This document shows, in pieces, positions 1-13,186 of a stretch of DNA of 64,000 bases; position 1 is the stretch's first letter, and every line of letters begins with the position of its first letter. A program made the translations under genes and the position numbers. The stretch comes from Gossypium raimondii. Taxonomy: Eukaryota > Streptophyta > Magnoliopsida > Malvales > Malvaceae. The notes beneath the pieces were generated by a model. The model saw only the letters and a list, made by a program, of their open reading frames with translations, was not told the origin of the DNA and ran no database searches. The stretch covers positions 36,861,733 to 36,925,732 of the forward strand of contig NC_068571.1 of assembly GCF_025698545.1 (NCBI RefSeq), given 5' to 3'.

Positions 1-2840
1 ACCCTATATTTTATAATTAAATTCAACCTTAAAATAAGTAGAAGTAAAAGATATTGTCTATCACTTAATAACACATGGGTTGAAATACTATCATAGATGG
101 GTGTCAAAACCACCAAATATAAATTCCTATGACAAAAAATAATAATTGCTAAGTATTTAATCATGGAAAGAATTATGTTTGAAAATAAATGATTTAAATG
201 AAATTGTGGAAAGTGGAAAGGGAAAGGGCATTGGAAGGTAATTAAACCAAATGTTGAAAGTAAAAGAAAATAAAAGGAATGAATCAGCACTAGAGTTCAA
301 ACTAAAAATTTAAGTCCATTTGCTAGGCCCAGCCCTGGCCCTACCCTAAAAATGGGCCTAAAATTTTGCCCAAGCTCGACCTGGATAAAAATGTTAAAAT
401 TCAAGCCTGACCTGAGCCGCCTATATTAATTTTTATAAATAACACTAGAATAGATGCAACTTAACAAGCAAATGCCTCTAAAATAATAACAAAATTAACA
501 ATAAAATAAGTTTTATACAATATCGAAATAATAACAACAAAATAGTAGCAACATAATAGTAAAATGGTAGCAAAATAAGGAGAAAACAATAAGAAAATAA
601 TATTAAAAAAACAAATTTTTTTGGCATTTAGTGAATTCAGGCTGGGGCCGCGCCAAAAATACCTTACCTGAGGCCCAGCCCGTTTTTTAAATGGGCCTTA
701 TTTTTTTGTCCAATCCCATTTTACGGGCCTATAGTTTTTTCAAACCCTCCCACATTTCGAGTGGGCCTTCGGGCCGGGCCAAGCCAATAGATCTAATCAA
801 CACAATTGAATTGCTAATACGCAAGTGGGGGAAAAAGAGAGAATTTATTAAATGTGAAGGTAAAGTGTGTATTCAATTAGCTGTAGCCACTAGGTATTTA
901 TATACATTTTTAGTGTTAAAATTTAGTTAGATTTTTCTAAATATTATCATTAAATAATTCTAAATATTATCATTAAATATTATCACTAAATAATTCTAAA
1001 TATTATCACTAAATAAGTCAAAATTTAAAAATCAAGTTTAAACTAGAGATTAAATTTAAACTAATTACAGATTTGTAGCAATATCAGAAATCCTTCAATA
1101 TTTATCCAGCCACTTTTAAAAAAATCTTCAACCCTTCAATTTTTATCCAATCATCTTTGCATCTTCAATATTTCAATTAAGCCCTCATCTTTACTTTTTG
1201 TTCCAATTTAGCCCCTTTTGTAAGAGTTTAAATTCAACACACTTTCATTTTGTGATAAGAAAAATCCAAATTTAATAGTATTTTATTCGATAATTAATTA
1301 AAAATAAATATATTAAAAATATGAATTTATCTTGCTATCAATCATAGATTCCGCCTTCCTCTTATGAATTATGATATTGCACTGATAAAAAATAAATAAA
1401 TAAGTAAATTTATGACTTTACCTCCCAATTGGTTGTGGTTTTTTTCCCTGGCCAGTGATTTTCAGGGAAAACAATGTTCGCACAAAGCATTAGGAGTGAG
1501 ATCCATTCGGTTTTTTTTAATTGAATTGGGATATTTGATTTTTTTTTTAACCAAATCCAATCGGTGGATATAAAAAATTGATTATTACTTAATTATATTA
1601 AACCGGTTCGAGTTTTCATATTATTTTTGGGTTTTGAGATTTTGGACTTTATTTAAATAAAATTCACTTTGAATTTAGATTTTTCAACTTTAATTAGTTA
1701 AAATTATCTTCGTTTTATGTTTTTTAGACACTATTTGACCATGTTAATTTTTTTCAATTATACATAGAATCCCATTTAATATATTTATCTAAAAAGTAAT
1801 TTATAAAATCTATAATTATAAATGTTTATTAAAAATTTAATTAAACTTTCATTGATACCTGACCGGGTCTGAAGCCGCATAGATGATTAGCTATTGGAAC
1901 GAGAATGAGGACGATGAACCTGGTCAGTAGGGACCCATGGATCTCCATCTCTTCCTCTCCCGATCTCCCTATGTTTGGTGGAGAGGAAAGTCGGACAAAG
2001 ATGATCCTGTTGTAGCCTCCTTTTCTGATATAGGGGAGTGATAAAAAGTTCCATCCTTCATGAATGCATCAATTATCGTCCAGTCTAGTCATTGGGATTT
2101 AATCATTTTCAATTTTCATTAAACATATATACAATATATATGCACTTAGTATTATTAATCTGGATTTTCTCAATATTTTTCTTTTTACGTAAAATTGTAT
2201 TTATTTGAAATATGATTTCACTATCAATCAAATACATATCTCCATTCAAATATATTAATGCCAAAAATTTATTCGTCATTTTGAAGTTGTCAAATAGTAT
2301 ATTCCAAATATTACAAAAGAAAAAAAACTCTAACAATTTAGACAATTCTTAATAACAATGATTCCAACAACCCGATCGCTAACTTATTACGATGACAATC
2401 ATATATAATGACACAACTTTCAGTATACCATACAAAAACATATTCAACAAATGTAACATTAATAATAACAAAATAATTTTAATAATTTTAACAATTCTTA
2501 ATAACAATAATTCAGATAAAATTAACGAGGATTACCCATGTGTAAAACATTAATAAGATAACATTATCTCCCAACAACACAACTTAAAATTTTACTTTCA
2601 ATGTTTCATAAACATAATAATAACCTAACATTGGCTACAAAACTAATCACATCTACTATTTTATGTATTACAAAAAATCAACACTTAATTAATTGAGTTA
2701 CTGAACCTTTTACAGGTATTGCATATTTTCGCAACACGATCACAGGTGACAATATTTTGAGAGAAAAAATACAACTTTGTATGATTTTTTACATTGCTTT
2801 TGAAATAAAACCTTACAATTTATAGGGGAGCCCCAATTTT
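1..2840. other. AT-rich intergenic DNA, no gene seen
   Basis: No reading frame here looks like a real protein. The stretch is A/T-rich with short direct repeats around 940-1015 (several copies of a block resembling taaatattatcactaaat). A G/C-richer patch at 1855-2045 has no recognisable coding content. The GGCC-rich part at 320-800 is listed separately. Confidence 0.6.
320..800. repeat. Degenerate GGCC-rich MITE-like repeat
   Basis: Two GGCC-rich blocks (about 325-425 and 640-785) face each other across an A-rich core. Both carry imperfect GGGCC/GGCCC words, as in the hAT-like MITE at 29308-29681. The expected end motif TAGAGGTGTCCATGG is not visible, so the ends and target duplication cannot be fixed. 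The short open frame at 691-930 lies in this repeat and is not a gene. Confidence 0.35.
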
Positions 2841-3872
2841 GGGTCCATTTGTTTACATGTACATGTAGAAGATTTTACGGAAAATATTTTTTACATTTTT
2901 TATTTGTTTTACAGAAATTAGTTTGGTCAACGGAAAATGACTTTTAGGTCAACGTAAAATAAATCATTTTTTCTATAAAATGACTTACAACTTTTAAAAA
3001 GTGTAAGTCATTCTCCGGAAAAGAGCTTCTCTAGAGGTAATTTGATTTTTATATAAAATTTAATTTAAATCAAGCTTAATATTATTATATTGATAATAAT
3101 TTTATTTTTATTTTTATTTTTTAAATATTAAAAATATTAATATAAAATATTATATTTTTCAATATTATTAAACATACATGTTTAATTATTTATATTTAGT
3201 CATATAATAAATTATTAATCTAATTTATTATTTTAATAATTTATTTAATATTTCAATTTTATTTTAATAATATTTTTTAAATAATATTCTTCACATATTA
3301 AAAATTCAATATTAATATTTTAATAATAAATATTTATTACAATTATAAATATATTAATAATAAATGTTTTGTAGTATAAAGGTTAAAATATGTCATAAGT
3401 TTATGTACTCTTCACAAATTTGCAATTTAGTCTTTGTACATTTATTTTTAAAATTTAGTCCTCTACTTTTCAAATTTGAAAATCAAGTCCAATTGTTTAC
3501 ATTGTTATAAATTTTTTGTCAATTTTGTTGATGTCACATCTTTAAATAAAAATACTCACTTGGTGGTCATATAACTAAAAATGACGTTGTAATGAACTTG
3601 AATTTAACAAAATATTTTTAATATATGCAAAAATAACATAAAATATAAATTTGTAGTTATAAAATAAACTCAATTAAACAATGTAAAGATAACAAAATCT
3701 TAAATGTATGTTTGTTTCATTGAAAATGCTTTTATGAAATATTTTTAAGAAATCTATCAAACAATAGAAAATATTTTACATGATTCATCTAAATACCAGA
3801 AAATATTAACTTTGTAAGTCATTTTTTAGAAATTATTTTCAGGGAACCATTTTCAATGAAACAAACAGACCC
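2841..3872. mobile_element. PIF/Harbinger-like non-autonomous TIR element
   Basis: The left end starts GGGTCCATTTGTTTACATG. The right end, read on the minus strand, starts GGGTCTGTTTGTTTCATTG. Both run into AAATATTTT/GAAAAT-rich tracts typical of Tourist-like elements. The three bases outside are TTT on the left and TTA on the right, which would be a one-mismatch TWA target duplication. The interior is A/T-rich with no transposase. The ends resemble those of the larger element at 53946-62147. Confidence 0.55.
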
Positions 3873-4599
3873 TTAGTGTTACTTTCATAAGTACTTGGAT
3901 ACCCACTGCTATTGAGTTCATTATATAGTCTTTTCATGATCACGAAATGATTGGATAATGGATTTTGGACATATTATTTAATAAAAAGTATGAAATTCAA
4001 AATACTTCATCAGTGCATATTTAAAACTAAAATAGTTTTTAAATATTTCTATAATTTAACAATCCAACTTTTACATTTCATATTTCATTCACATAGAGAA
4101 TGTATATCGAGTTTTGAGTATATTAAAAAATCTAAATATTTAATTTATGAAAGCAATTCAATTGTTAAATTAATGAAAGAAATATCAGAATACTAGTACT
4201 TCAATTAGGTGCTTTATTAATTGGAGAACTGATTGCATAAGGGTTCCAATAACGAGAGTCTATTTGGTACCGACCAAAATGCATTGTTATGATAGTGAAG
4301 AAAACAACAAAATTTAGGTTCCACTCACGTAAACATTATTGCCTGTATCAATCATATCAGTAGGTACCGGTCGAATAGAAAAATCCAATAAATGAGATGT
4401 TTTTATTTGTTGTATGGTACGATTTAGAAGTTTATTTAATAAATTTGCAAATATTTAGTTTATGAAAGCAAATCCATTATCTTTTAGAGGTAAAAGCAAA
4501 TTAAGGAAAAGTTGTGATTAGAGACTGAAATCTACCAAAACGCAAAAATACAGCATGATTTCATAATATATAATTCCGCAGCTTCAACGAAAATCATAA

Positions 4600-4893
4600 A
4601 CAAAAGTTTCAAGCCACCTTGGAAAACCAAGGGGGCACCTCTTGACAATGACAAGATACAGTAGTAAATTAAACAAAACCAGATAACGCTAGAGACCACC
4701 CGCCATAGCTATGCCACCGTCTGTCAAGCACCCAATACTGAGAACAGTTACCAGACAACAATGGCAACACACTATAACATGCAAAACCAAGCAAAAGACC
4801 AACTATATCATAAATGATAAAGTCTATCAAACTATTATTATCATAATAAAATACTCCATCTGCGGAAACTTCATTAGGTTTAGCCAGCACGGT
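4600..4893 (-). other. Probable 3' UTR of EF-1alpha
   Basis: The roughly 300 bp downstream of the EF-1alpha stop are of mixed composition, unlike the A/T-rich repeats farther left, and include T-rich minus-strand tracts. Open frames here (for example 4669-4890, minus) have no recognisable protein similarity. The polyadenylation site cannot be placed with confidence. Confidence 0.5.
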
Positions 4894-6313
4894 TCACTTC
4901 TTTTTAGCAGCAGACTTGGTGACCTTTGCACCGGATGGGTCCTTCTTCTCAACATTCTTGATAACACCAACAGCCACGGTCTGACGCATGTCCCTCACAG
5001 CAAAACGGCCCAAGGGTGGGTACTCGGAGAAGGTCTCCACAACCATGGGCTTGGTGGGAATCATCTTAATCATACCAGCATCACCATTCTTCAAGAACTT
5101 GGGTTCCTTCTCAAGCTCCTTACCAGATCGCCTGTCAATCTTGGTCAAAAGTTCAGCAAACTTAACAGCAATGTGTGAGGTGTGGCAGTCGAGGACTGGG
5201 GCATATCCGTTTCCAATTTGTCCAGGATGGTTCATAATGATGACCTGAGAAGTGAAGTTTGCAGCCTCCTTAGCAGGATCATCCTTGGAGTTGGATGCAA
5301 CATAACCACGCTTGAGATCCTTAACAGCAACATTCTTAACATTGAACCCAACATTATCACCAGGAAGTGCCTCTGTAAGAGCTTCATGGTGCATCTCAAC
5401 AGACTTAACTTCAGTGGTCAGACCAGTAGGACCAAAGGTCACAACCATACCAGGCTTCAAGACACCAGTTTCAACACGACCAACCGGGACAGTTCCAATA
5501 CCACCAATCTTGTACACATCCTGAAGTGGTAGACGGAGAGGCTTGTCTGAAGGCCTCTTGGGCTCATTGATCTGGTCAAGAGCCTCAAGAAGTGTAGGGC
5601 CCTTGTACCAGTCCAAGTTGGTAGACCTCTCAATCATGTTATCACCCTCAAAACCAGAAATGGGAACAAATGGAATCTTGTCAGGGTTGTATCCAACCTT
5701 CTTCAAGTAGGAAGAGACTTCCTTCACGATTTCATCATACCTAGCCTTCGAGTATTTAGGGGTAGTGGCATCCATCTATACAGAAAAAACAAACAAAAAT
5801 TAGCATCAAAGTCTCCCAATAACACAAATGTAAACAGATAATGATTTTTACCTTGTTGCAACAGCAAATCATTTGCTTGACACCAAGGGTAAAAGCAAGC
5901 AAAGCATGCTCACGAGTCTGACCATCCTTGGAGATACCAGCTTCAAAACCACCAGTGGTGGAATCAATAATCAAAACAGCACAGTCAGCCTGCGAGGTAC
6001 CAGTAATCATGTTCTTGATAAAGTCACGATGTCCAGGCGCATCAATCACAGTGCAGTAGTATTTGGTGGTCTCAAATTTCCACAAGGCAATATCAATGGT
6101 GATACCACGCTCACGTTCAGCCTTGAGCTTGTCAAGCACCCAAGCATACTTGAATGACCTCTTGTTCATCTCAGCAGCTTCTTTCTCAAACCTTTCAATC
6201 ACACGCTTGTCAATACCACCAAGCTTGTAGATCAGGTGGCCAGTGGTGGTCGATTTTCCGGAATCGACATGGCCAATGACCACAATGTTAATGTGAGTCT
6301 TTTCCTTACCCAT
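4894..6313 (-). CDS. EF1A: Translation elongation factor 1-alpha (EF-1alpha)
   Basis: GTP-binding cytosolic factor that brings aminoacyl-tRNA to the ribosomal A site. There are two coding exons, 5852-6313 and 4894-5775, joined by a 76-bp GT-AG intron (5776-5851). The product is 447 aa, the usual plant length. G motifs are all present: GHVDSGKST near residue 14, DAPGHRDF near 91, and NKMD at 153-156. The intron falls exactly between NK and MD of this G4 motif. Domains II and III are complete and the C-terminus is lysine-rich (KSAAKKK). The start is the [14 protein letters not shown] methionine. No frameshift or missing key residue was seen, so this looks functional. Plants carry several near-identical copies, so the paralogue number cannot be given. 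Confidence 0.97.
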
Positions 6314-6990
6314 TCTGTTTCACTGTACAAAACCACAAGAACAAAAAGAGGGGAACAGTTAAAATCAAAATATTAAAAAAACGTACATATGAAATTTCAC
6401 ATGGATCATAAATGTATTTTCAAAAGCTGCTAGAAAGAAAATCTCTAAACTCAGAGCTAGGCTGATTAAAATTCATAACTCAGAGATGAAGAAAGACATG
6501 GTCTCAACTAAGCTTATGTTGAACAATAATAAAAAGAGAAAATGAGAAGACAAGTTGTTTACCCAAGGCAAATAGTATCATTCCGAAAAAGCAAAGTAAA
6601 CAAAAATATACACCAAAATAATTTCAGATCACCTTATTATCTTAGATTCGATCCAATAAAAACAAGATCTATCGCGAAATCAACATTGAAAGAGAAAAAA
6701 AATCGAACCTCAAAAATACAGATTAAAATCAACAACAAATCATAAATCTCAACACAAGATGAATCCATATATATATACAAAGCTTCAAATCATCGTCTTA
6801 GATAAAAATAATAGAAGAAAAGAAAGGATAATGAGATGAGACTTCTCGCCTTGAAATCGAGGTCACAAGAGCAGTAGACGGCGAAGGAAGGAACAATAAA
6901 ATGAAAATGAAGAATTGGGGTAAGCGGTAAGGGCTCTGCCTAGTATATATATTGAGAAAAAGCAACAAGAGCTAGGGTTAGGGTTACACA
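6314..6990 (-). promoter_or_regulatory. EF-1alpha leader and promoter, with TATA and telo-box
   Basis: Reading on the minus strand, a telo-box-like tandem AACCCTAACCCTAGC sits at 6971-6985 and a TATATATA box at 6943-6952. A CT-rich leader follows at about 6850-6920. Telo-boxes are a known feature of plant EF-1alpha and ribosomal-protein promoters. The 6320-6850 stretch is T-rich on the minus strand, as expected for the 5'-UTR intron that plant EF-1alpha genes usually have. A TTTTGTACAG acceptor lies just before the ATG. I could not settle the donor: a GT was not evident at the expected exon end near 6850. Confidence 0.65.
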
Positions 6991-7462
6991 AGGAGATTCA
7001 ATTAAGGCAGTTTTACGAAATTATCCTTGTATTTCGTTTGATTGACTACAGTTAAAGCCGGGGGTTCTCTGGGAACTCTCTGGACACTATCGAAACTACT
7101 GGCGAAACGCTGTCATTTGTATTTTACTTAAATTTATTAATTAACTTTTTTATGTCACTATTTACCCATTTAATTATTTCATTTTAATCAATTAAATATT
7201 TCACTTAATTAGAGTAATTATTATTTAAAAAATATACAATTATACAATTAATTTTATTTATTTCATGTAATATAAAATAATTAAAATATTTTATAATAAG
7301 ATATTAATTATCTATAAATTTTAATAGTTTAAATAATATAATATCAACTATGAAGTAAATTTATTCTCTGCTTTGTAGCATTCTTGTCTTTGCTTTATAG
7401 CACATTTTTCCTTTTCTGTATTTTCTAGTTTCATTGCTCTCTATTTCCACCATTATTAAAGG
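6991..7462. other. AT-rich spacer, no gene seen
   Basis: This stretch lies upstream of EF-1alpha and before the LINE relic. It is rich in TTAATT and AATATT words. I see no open frame or structured repeat. Confidence 0.5.
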
Positions 7463-8530
7463 ATGACGGATGTGGAAGAGAACATTGCCAATCTATCCCA
7501 TGGGATGAGGAGGATGAGGTGTTGTAGTTGGGTACAGAGAAACCAGATTTAATGGTCTCTTTTGATAACTGTTTTGTGGGCTCTTTTCTAACGTCGAGTG
7601 TGGTTAATTTTCAGTCAATGCAAGCAACTTTGGCAAACGTTTAGCATTCGATCGAGGGTATTTCGATTTCTGATCAAAATGAAAGAATGTATATTTTTTG
7701 ATTATATCATACGGTGGATGTAAATAGAATTAAGGCTGGAGGACCATGGAATTTCAATTCTCATCTTCTCGTTATGCACCAGTTAAAAGATGGGGACGAA
7801 CCAATGGTTATGCCACTGTTTACTGTAGATTTTTGGGGTTTTATTCCATGATCTACCGCATGGGTTCATGCCCTAGATGATGGCAAAGCAACTAGGTAAT
7901 TTTATTGGGGTGTTCCTTGAGTATGATGTGAAAGTTGTTTCATTGGGGTATAAAGGAATAATGCAAGTAGGCGAGCGGTTTTTTACTTTCTTTGTGGAAA
8001 ACTTGGTCATGGGGAAAGTTTTTGTCTTGTTAGGATTCTCCAAGAGAAGTAAGATTTTAAGTTAGGGTTGGACATCTCCCTTCAAGCTTCGACTAGGCGA
8101 GCGGTGGCGCCAAAAAGTGTTTGGCTGAATGAGGAGAATAGTTTTGGTGCCCCAAATTCTGGGGTTACCAATATTGGAATTTTGGGAATAAAGAGGATGA
8201 TGCATGCTCGTAATCATTTGATGATCACAAGTACAATTGGTTGTTCAATCATTCTAACAGGTAACTTGAAAAAAAAATAACAAAGTAAGAATAAGTTAAA
8301 CAAGATAATGGATGAAATGATAAAACTTCAAACCGACACAAACCCAAAAAAGAATCAACGTTATGGAAGAACGTAACCCGTTTTCTACAAAGTTTGAGCA
8401 GAAATGGAAGTTGAAAGAAGATGATTGTGACCCACTATCTATAAAGAGATAGGAACCAGCAGTATAATGATCGCCACACTCACAAAAAGGGATGGGAAAG
8501 GGGAGTGATAAGATCAAAAAAAGGATAAAC
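7463..8530 (+). pseudogene. Decayed LINE ORF1 (DUF4283 plus zinc-knuckle type)
   Basis: A broken reading frame begins ATG-ACG-GAT (MTDVEENIANLS) and gives patches such as GGPWNFNSHLLV and CGKLGHGESFC. These are typical of the ORF1 protein of plant L1-like LINEs, with an N-terminal DUF4283 region and a C-terminal CCHC knuckle. Several stops and frame changes interrupt it (for example around 7527, 7640 and 7850), so it cannot be translated whole. It continues after an insertion at about 8530-12390 and then leads to the ORF2 relic at 17663. The open frames 7877-8065 and 8068-8280 are pieces of it. Confidence 0.7.
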
Positions 8531-10400
8531 GCCACAAGATTGAAATCTTGATAAGTTCAGAACAAACTCTCTCAAAGAGACAAAAGAGAATAAACTCACA
8601 ATTTGTATATTGATCTTGTCTCCATAAAGCTTACAAGTGATGCCTATTTATAGGTGTCTAAAATGTAAAAAGATGACTCAAATGGTCATAAAACATGCAA
8701 TTGAATATCATAAAATGTCCAATTTGAATAACTGAAACGTCCAAGCTTTGTAACAGTCATGCAAATTTATTTGGATGAAAAATGTCTCCTTTTTTTTTTA
8801 CCGTAATCAGACATAGTGGTTTTGGGACCACGAATCTGAGTCAGAAAAATATTTTAATATTATTTTTAGTGTCTATCGCATGTTAAGTTATATGTGTGAA
8901 AATTTCGTGTGAAAATTTGATCGTTTGAAGGCTCAATTCGATAAAAAAGGCTTAATCGCGTAAAATAAAAATTTAGAGGTTAAATTTTAAAAGCACCTAT
9001 TAGTTGTTGTCTTTTTAAGTGGGAGGTCTAAAGATGCAATTAGACCAAGAAATAGTTAGTGGGTGGCATATGACAACATTGTCCTTAATATATGTTATAT
9101 ATATTTATTATAATAAGGTTAATTTAGTAAATTAGTAAATTATATCATATAATTAAAATAAGTAAAGAAAACATGAAAACATTCTTCATCTTGGCCGAAT
9201 ATTAAGCTTGGAGAACTCATCTATGGCTTCCTAAGGTTTCGGCATTTCTATTGTAGATTAAGGTATGTTTTGGTTTCGGTTTTTAATAATTTTTATATTT
9301 TTGAAATCGTTGTTTTGTGTACTACAAGACCCATGCTTGAATTTTTGTAATTGTTGATTAGTTTGTGTTTTTCCATTGATGATAATTTGTGATTTGTGAT
9401 GTTAGTTGATGAAATATGAAAAATAGGTGTTAGATTAACATGTTTTGTCTTTGAATTTTTGGTGAAACTGAGTAAATAGGGCTAAATTGTGAAAATAAAT
9501 TTTTGAGGGACTAAAATGTGAACTAAAAGAAATGTGTGGACTTGTATGAAGTCTATGAACATTCGACCCTCGCATAGTGTGGGAAAATTTTAAGGATTTT
9601 GTGTTTTATGCAATAGGGACTAAATTGCAAAAAGTGTAAATGTCAGGGGAAAATGGTAATTTGCCCAATTATGTGTTTTTGGACTAAATTGAATGTGATA
9701 ATATTTAAACTAGCTCATTTTGAATATATTTAGATCAAGAACCAAAGAAATCAGAGTTAGATCGGGAAAAAGCTAAAGCCGTCGAATAATCGTCCGATTT
9801 TGATTTTTCATCATCCGAGGTAAGTCTACTAGCTATTTAATGTTATTAAATCAGTATATATGTATGTATATCTATTGTATTTTCTTTGAGTTATAATTAA
9901 AAATACATTGAATGAATAAGTTTGAAATATGAATGGTATATATGTGTATACCATATTCGAATATATGGATATATGCCTATATAAGTTTTGGAATTAAATA
10001 TAGTTACTGAATGGTATATAGATAAATATATATACATTGTTTGAATACTTAAATATATATCTATATGTTTATGTTTTTATTTGAAAATATTTGATGATAT
10101 GAGAATTATAAATGTAAACATAAGATTCGACATATACATGTACATTCATGTATAACTTTTGGGATGGATTAAAGGTGTGTATATTGCATATGCATAGGTA
10201 ATTTCGAATAAGTGTTTAAATGTGAGTTGAAACATATATGTATACATTCGAATAGGTCTCAAACATATTTCAAGATATGGATGTTAAGTTTATATATATG
10301 GGTAGTATTGAATACGCATAAATATACATGTATAGTTAGTTTGAATAAGTGTATATATATATATATGTAAAGTTCTTGTATTGAATTTAGTTAAGTGGCA

Positions 10401-10533
<133 letters not shown>

Positions 10534-11523
10534 AAAAACCTAGCAGGCTAGTTGCCGGTGAATATGTCTAAAATGTGTGAGTTGTACAGACTCAAGTATT
10601 TGAAGGAGTTTGCACTTTTATTCAGCCTAAGTAGTTGACAAATTTATGTATATATCTATGCACTTGTTAAATGTAATTGAAAGGTATATACATGTTAATA
10701 TATGTGTTTTTGGCATAAGAACTCAAGAAATATACTTATGCATATGGGAACATAAATATGTTTGGTTATTTATTTGCAAGTAATTGTTGATCAATAAAGC
10801 ATTTGGTTATTTATGTTTAAGTATGAGTTAGGTTAGAATTTATGATTAATATACAAATATGCGTGATGGGTTATGAAATGTGATTAATATATTCATATTT
10901 ATATTTGAGTATATATATGAGGTAAGTACACATATACCTTTAGTTATATGTTTATGATAAATATTGCACCTATTCAATCTTTATATTTGTTAAGCATATG
11001 ATATATATGTATTTCAGATATATATAATTATTAGTTTCTATGAGTCCGGTGATTTGTAATTTGACAAGTAAAGATATGTTCTGTTATATTAGATTGACAT
11101 TTAAATGTATATGTATAAATACATATGTATATTCGGTTTTAAAGTTATTGAATATATATGTATATAAATAAGCATTCGCTATACACAATTGATGTGTATG
11201 TATATTTGATTCTAAGTATTACATAATAGGATATGTGAAGGTTGCAATGTATATTTATGGAATCAAGAAATTATTTGATTTTTATGTAATATTTAATTAT
11301 TATATTTTTGGGTATGCTATAGACTTACTAAGCTATAAAAGCTTACTTTATTTGTTTATGTCTTTCTGTTTTATAGTTTAAAAAGATCAAGCTTCAAGCT
11401 TGGGGATCGTCAGCAAGTTCATCACCCTATCTGTAGTTTCGGTATTTAAAATGTTTAAATTCTAACTATAGCATGTACAAACTAGATAAATGAGTTGTGG
11501 GTTGTATTTTGTAATAGTGTAAG

Positions 11524-11530
<7 letters not shown>

Positions 11531-11561
<31 letters not shown>
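11531..11561. repeat. (TA)n microsatellite
   Basis: A short uninterrupted AT run near the right end of the 8783-11795 LTR. Confidence 0.9.
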
Positions 11562-11565
<4 letters not shown>

Positions 11566-12390
11566 ATGGTTTATTTTCTTATGGACTTATTAGTTTGTAA
11601 TATCCTTGTTTATTTTAAATGGTTAGAAGAAAAAAATCTAAAAATTAAAATTTGCATGTTTAATATTAGGTTCAGATTATCATACGTGACTATTAAAATT
11701 ATGGAACTTTAATGTATGTTTGTTCTGAGTTATGTTATGCTTAGTAATGCCTCCTAACCCTAATTTGGCGACAGATATGGGTTAGGGGTATTACATCATG
11801 CATTTGAAACTCTTCATGCCATGTATCTAGATGAGATAAACGTCTCTATGCATTAAAACCATCCATAATCATGTATTTGAATGAGAAAAAATGCCTCTAT
11901 GCAATGAAACTATCCATACTCCATACTTGAAACCGTCCATCCATGCTTGTTGTTTAAAGATTCATTCATTGTTATCGGATGTACCTACAAAGCTATAAAT
12001 AGAAATCACCAAAACTCTATTTTTTTAAAAGATAACACACAAGAAACACGCTTTAATTAAATAGAACGAAAAATAAATAAACACAAACTAAAATAAAAAC
12101 AATATGAAAGACTGAACGATTATTCCATGGCCCAAAAGTTCATGGGTCAACAATCAACATGTTGCAAGGATTTAGTTCAATATTCGACTCGAATTGTGAC
12201 ACAAAATATTCGTACTTGGTCCAAATGTTTGTTATCAAACTATTAATAGCCTCTCTAAGCCTCTTAGCCCTTTATCTTGTAATTGATTCCATGGGCACTT
12301 GTAAAGCATCTGTTAGATTTTTCGTGCTCACATCAGGAGAGATCTCTAAAATTTCATTCTTATAATTTAGGTGATAATCTTTAAAAAGAT

Positions 12391-12696
12391 ATGGTTGAGA
12401 ATATTACCATTAATGTGACGTCAGCAGGTGTGAAGTCCTCAAGCCTGCGAAACAAGGTTACTATTGGGTTGAATGTTGACTCAATTATGGCCCCTAATCA
12501 AGGGTCACTATATACAGATTTTGATGAAGAAATGGGTGTTGAAGGGGAAGACAGGTCGATTGTGCAAGTGGATGGGCTTAAACGACCTTACTCCTAGTTA
12601 GATAAATTAGGAGTTTCTAGTGATATAATTTCAAATGATGGAAAATTTTCTCTATCGATGGGCCCTGCTCAACAAGCTAGCCTATCACAATGAAAC
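12391..12696 (+). pseudogene. C-terminal remnant of the LINE ORF1
   Basis: An open stretch (12391-12597) followed by a broken tail continues the LINE whose ORF1 starts at 7463. It is acidic and low in complexity (FDEEMGVEGED, VDGLKRP), as ORF1 C-termini of plant LINEs often are. It ends at the Copia insertion point. The ORF2 start codon overlaps this junction: the ATG lies at 12690-12692, just left of the Copia element, and its second and third codons continue at 17663. Confidence 0.6.
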
Positions 12697-13186
12697 TGTT
12701 GGAGTGAGAGGAACTAACAGCAATGTTCAACAAGAAACTTGCTAAACAAGGATCGAGACATGCAGTAGAAACAAAAGCAGAAAATCAAAAGAAATTTTAA
12801 GAGTAAAGCTAAAATAGAGAGCATGTGGATGAAATCTTGATTGAATTCATTCAAAAAACTGAAAAATGGCATAAAGCCAATACATAAACAAGTTTACAAC
12901 TTGACAAAACAGTAGGTTAACCTAATCTCAACCTACTACCACTAAGTAACTTAGTAACTTGAGCTAATTAACTTGTACAAATGAACAAAGCTGATTAATC
13001 AGCTCAATCACCATCAATTTTACATCAAAGATAAACCTAACATGGTTAAAATTGAACTAAGTTACATTACATAAACTTAGAATACAAAATGAAACAAAAA
13101 CATGCTTGCTGGCTTGATGAACTAGCAGCTTCTACATATGATGGCCTCGACTGTCTTGGTTGCTGCATGCTGACCATGCTTCAACA
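12697..13186 (-). repeat. Copia 3' LTR
   Basis: A 490-bp repeat starting TGTTGGAGTGAGAGG and ending CATGCTTCAACA on the plus strand. It aligns end to end with 17175-17662; by eye I count about 14 substitutions and 2 single-base indels, roughly 3 percent. Confidence 0.95.

Noticed and set aside
691..930. 79-codon open frame near the left edge
   Set aside because: Lies in a GGCC-rich MITE-like repeat, with no recognisable domain or splice context.
4711..5532. Plus-strand open frames opposite EF-1alpha exon 2
   Set aside because: They are antisense shadows of a highly conserved, G/C-richer coding exon and show no family resemblance.
8296..8535. Minus-strand 79-codon open frame
   Set aside because: Falls at the edge of the LINE ORF1 relic, opposite in strand, hydrophobic by chance, with no homology that I can see.
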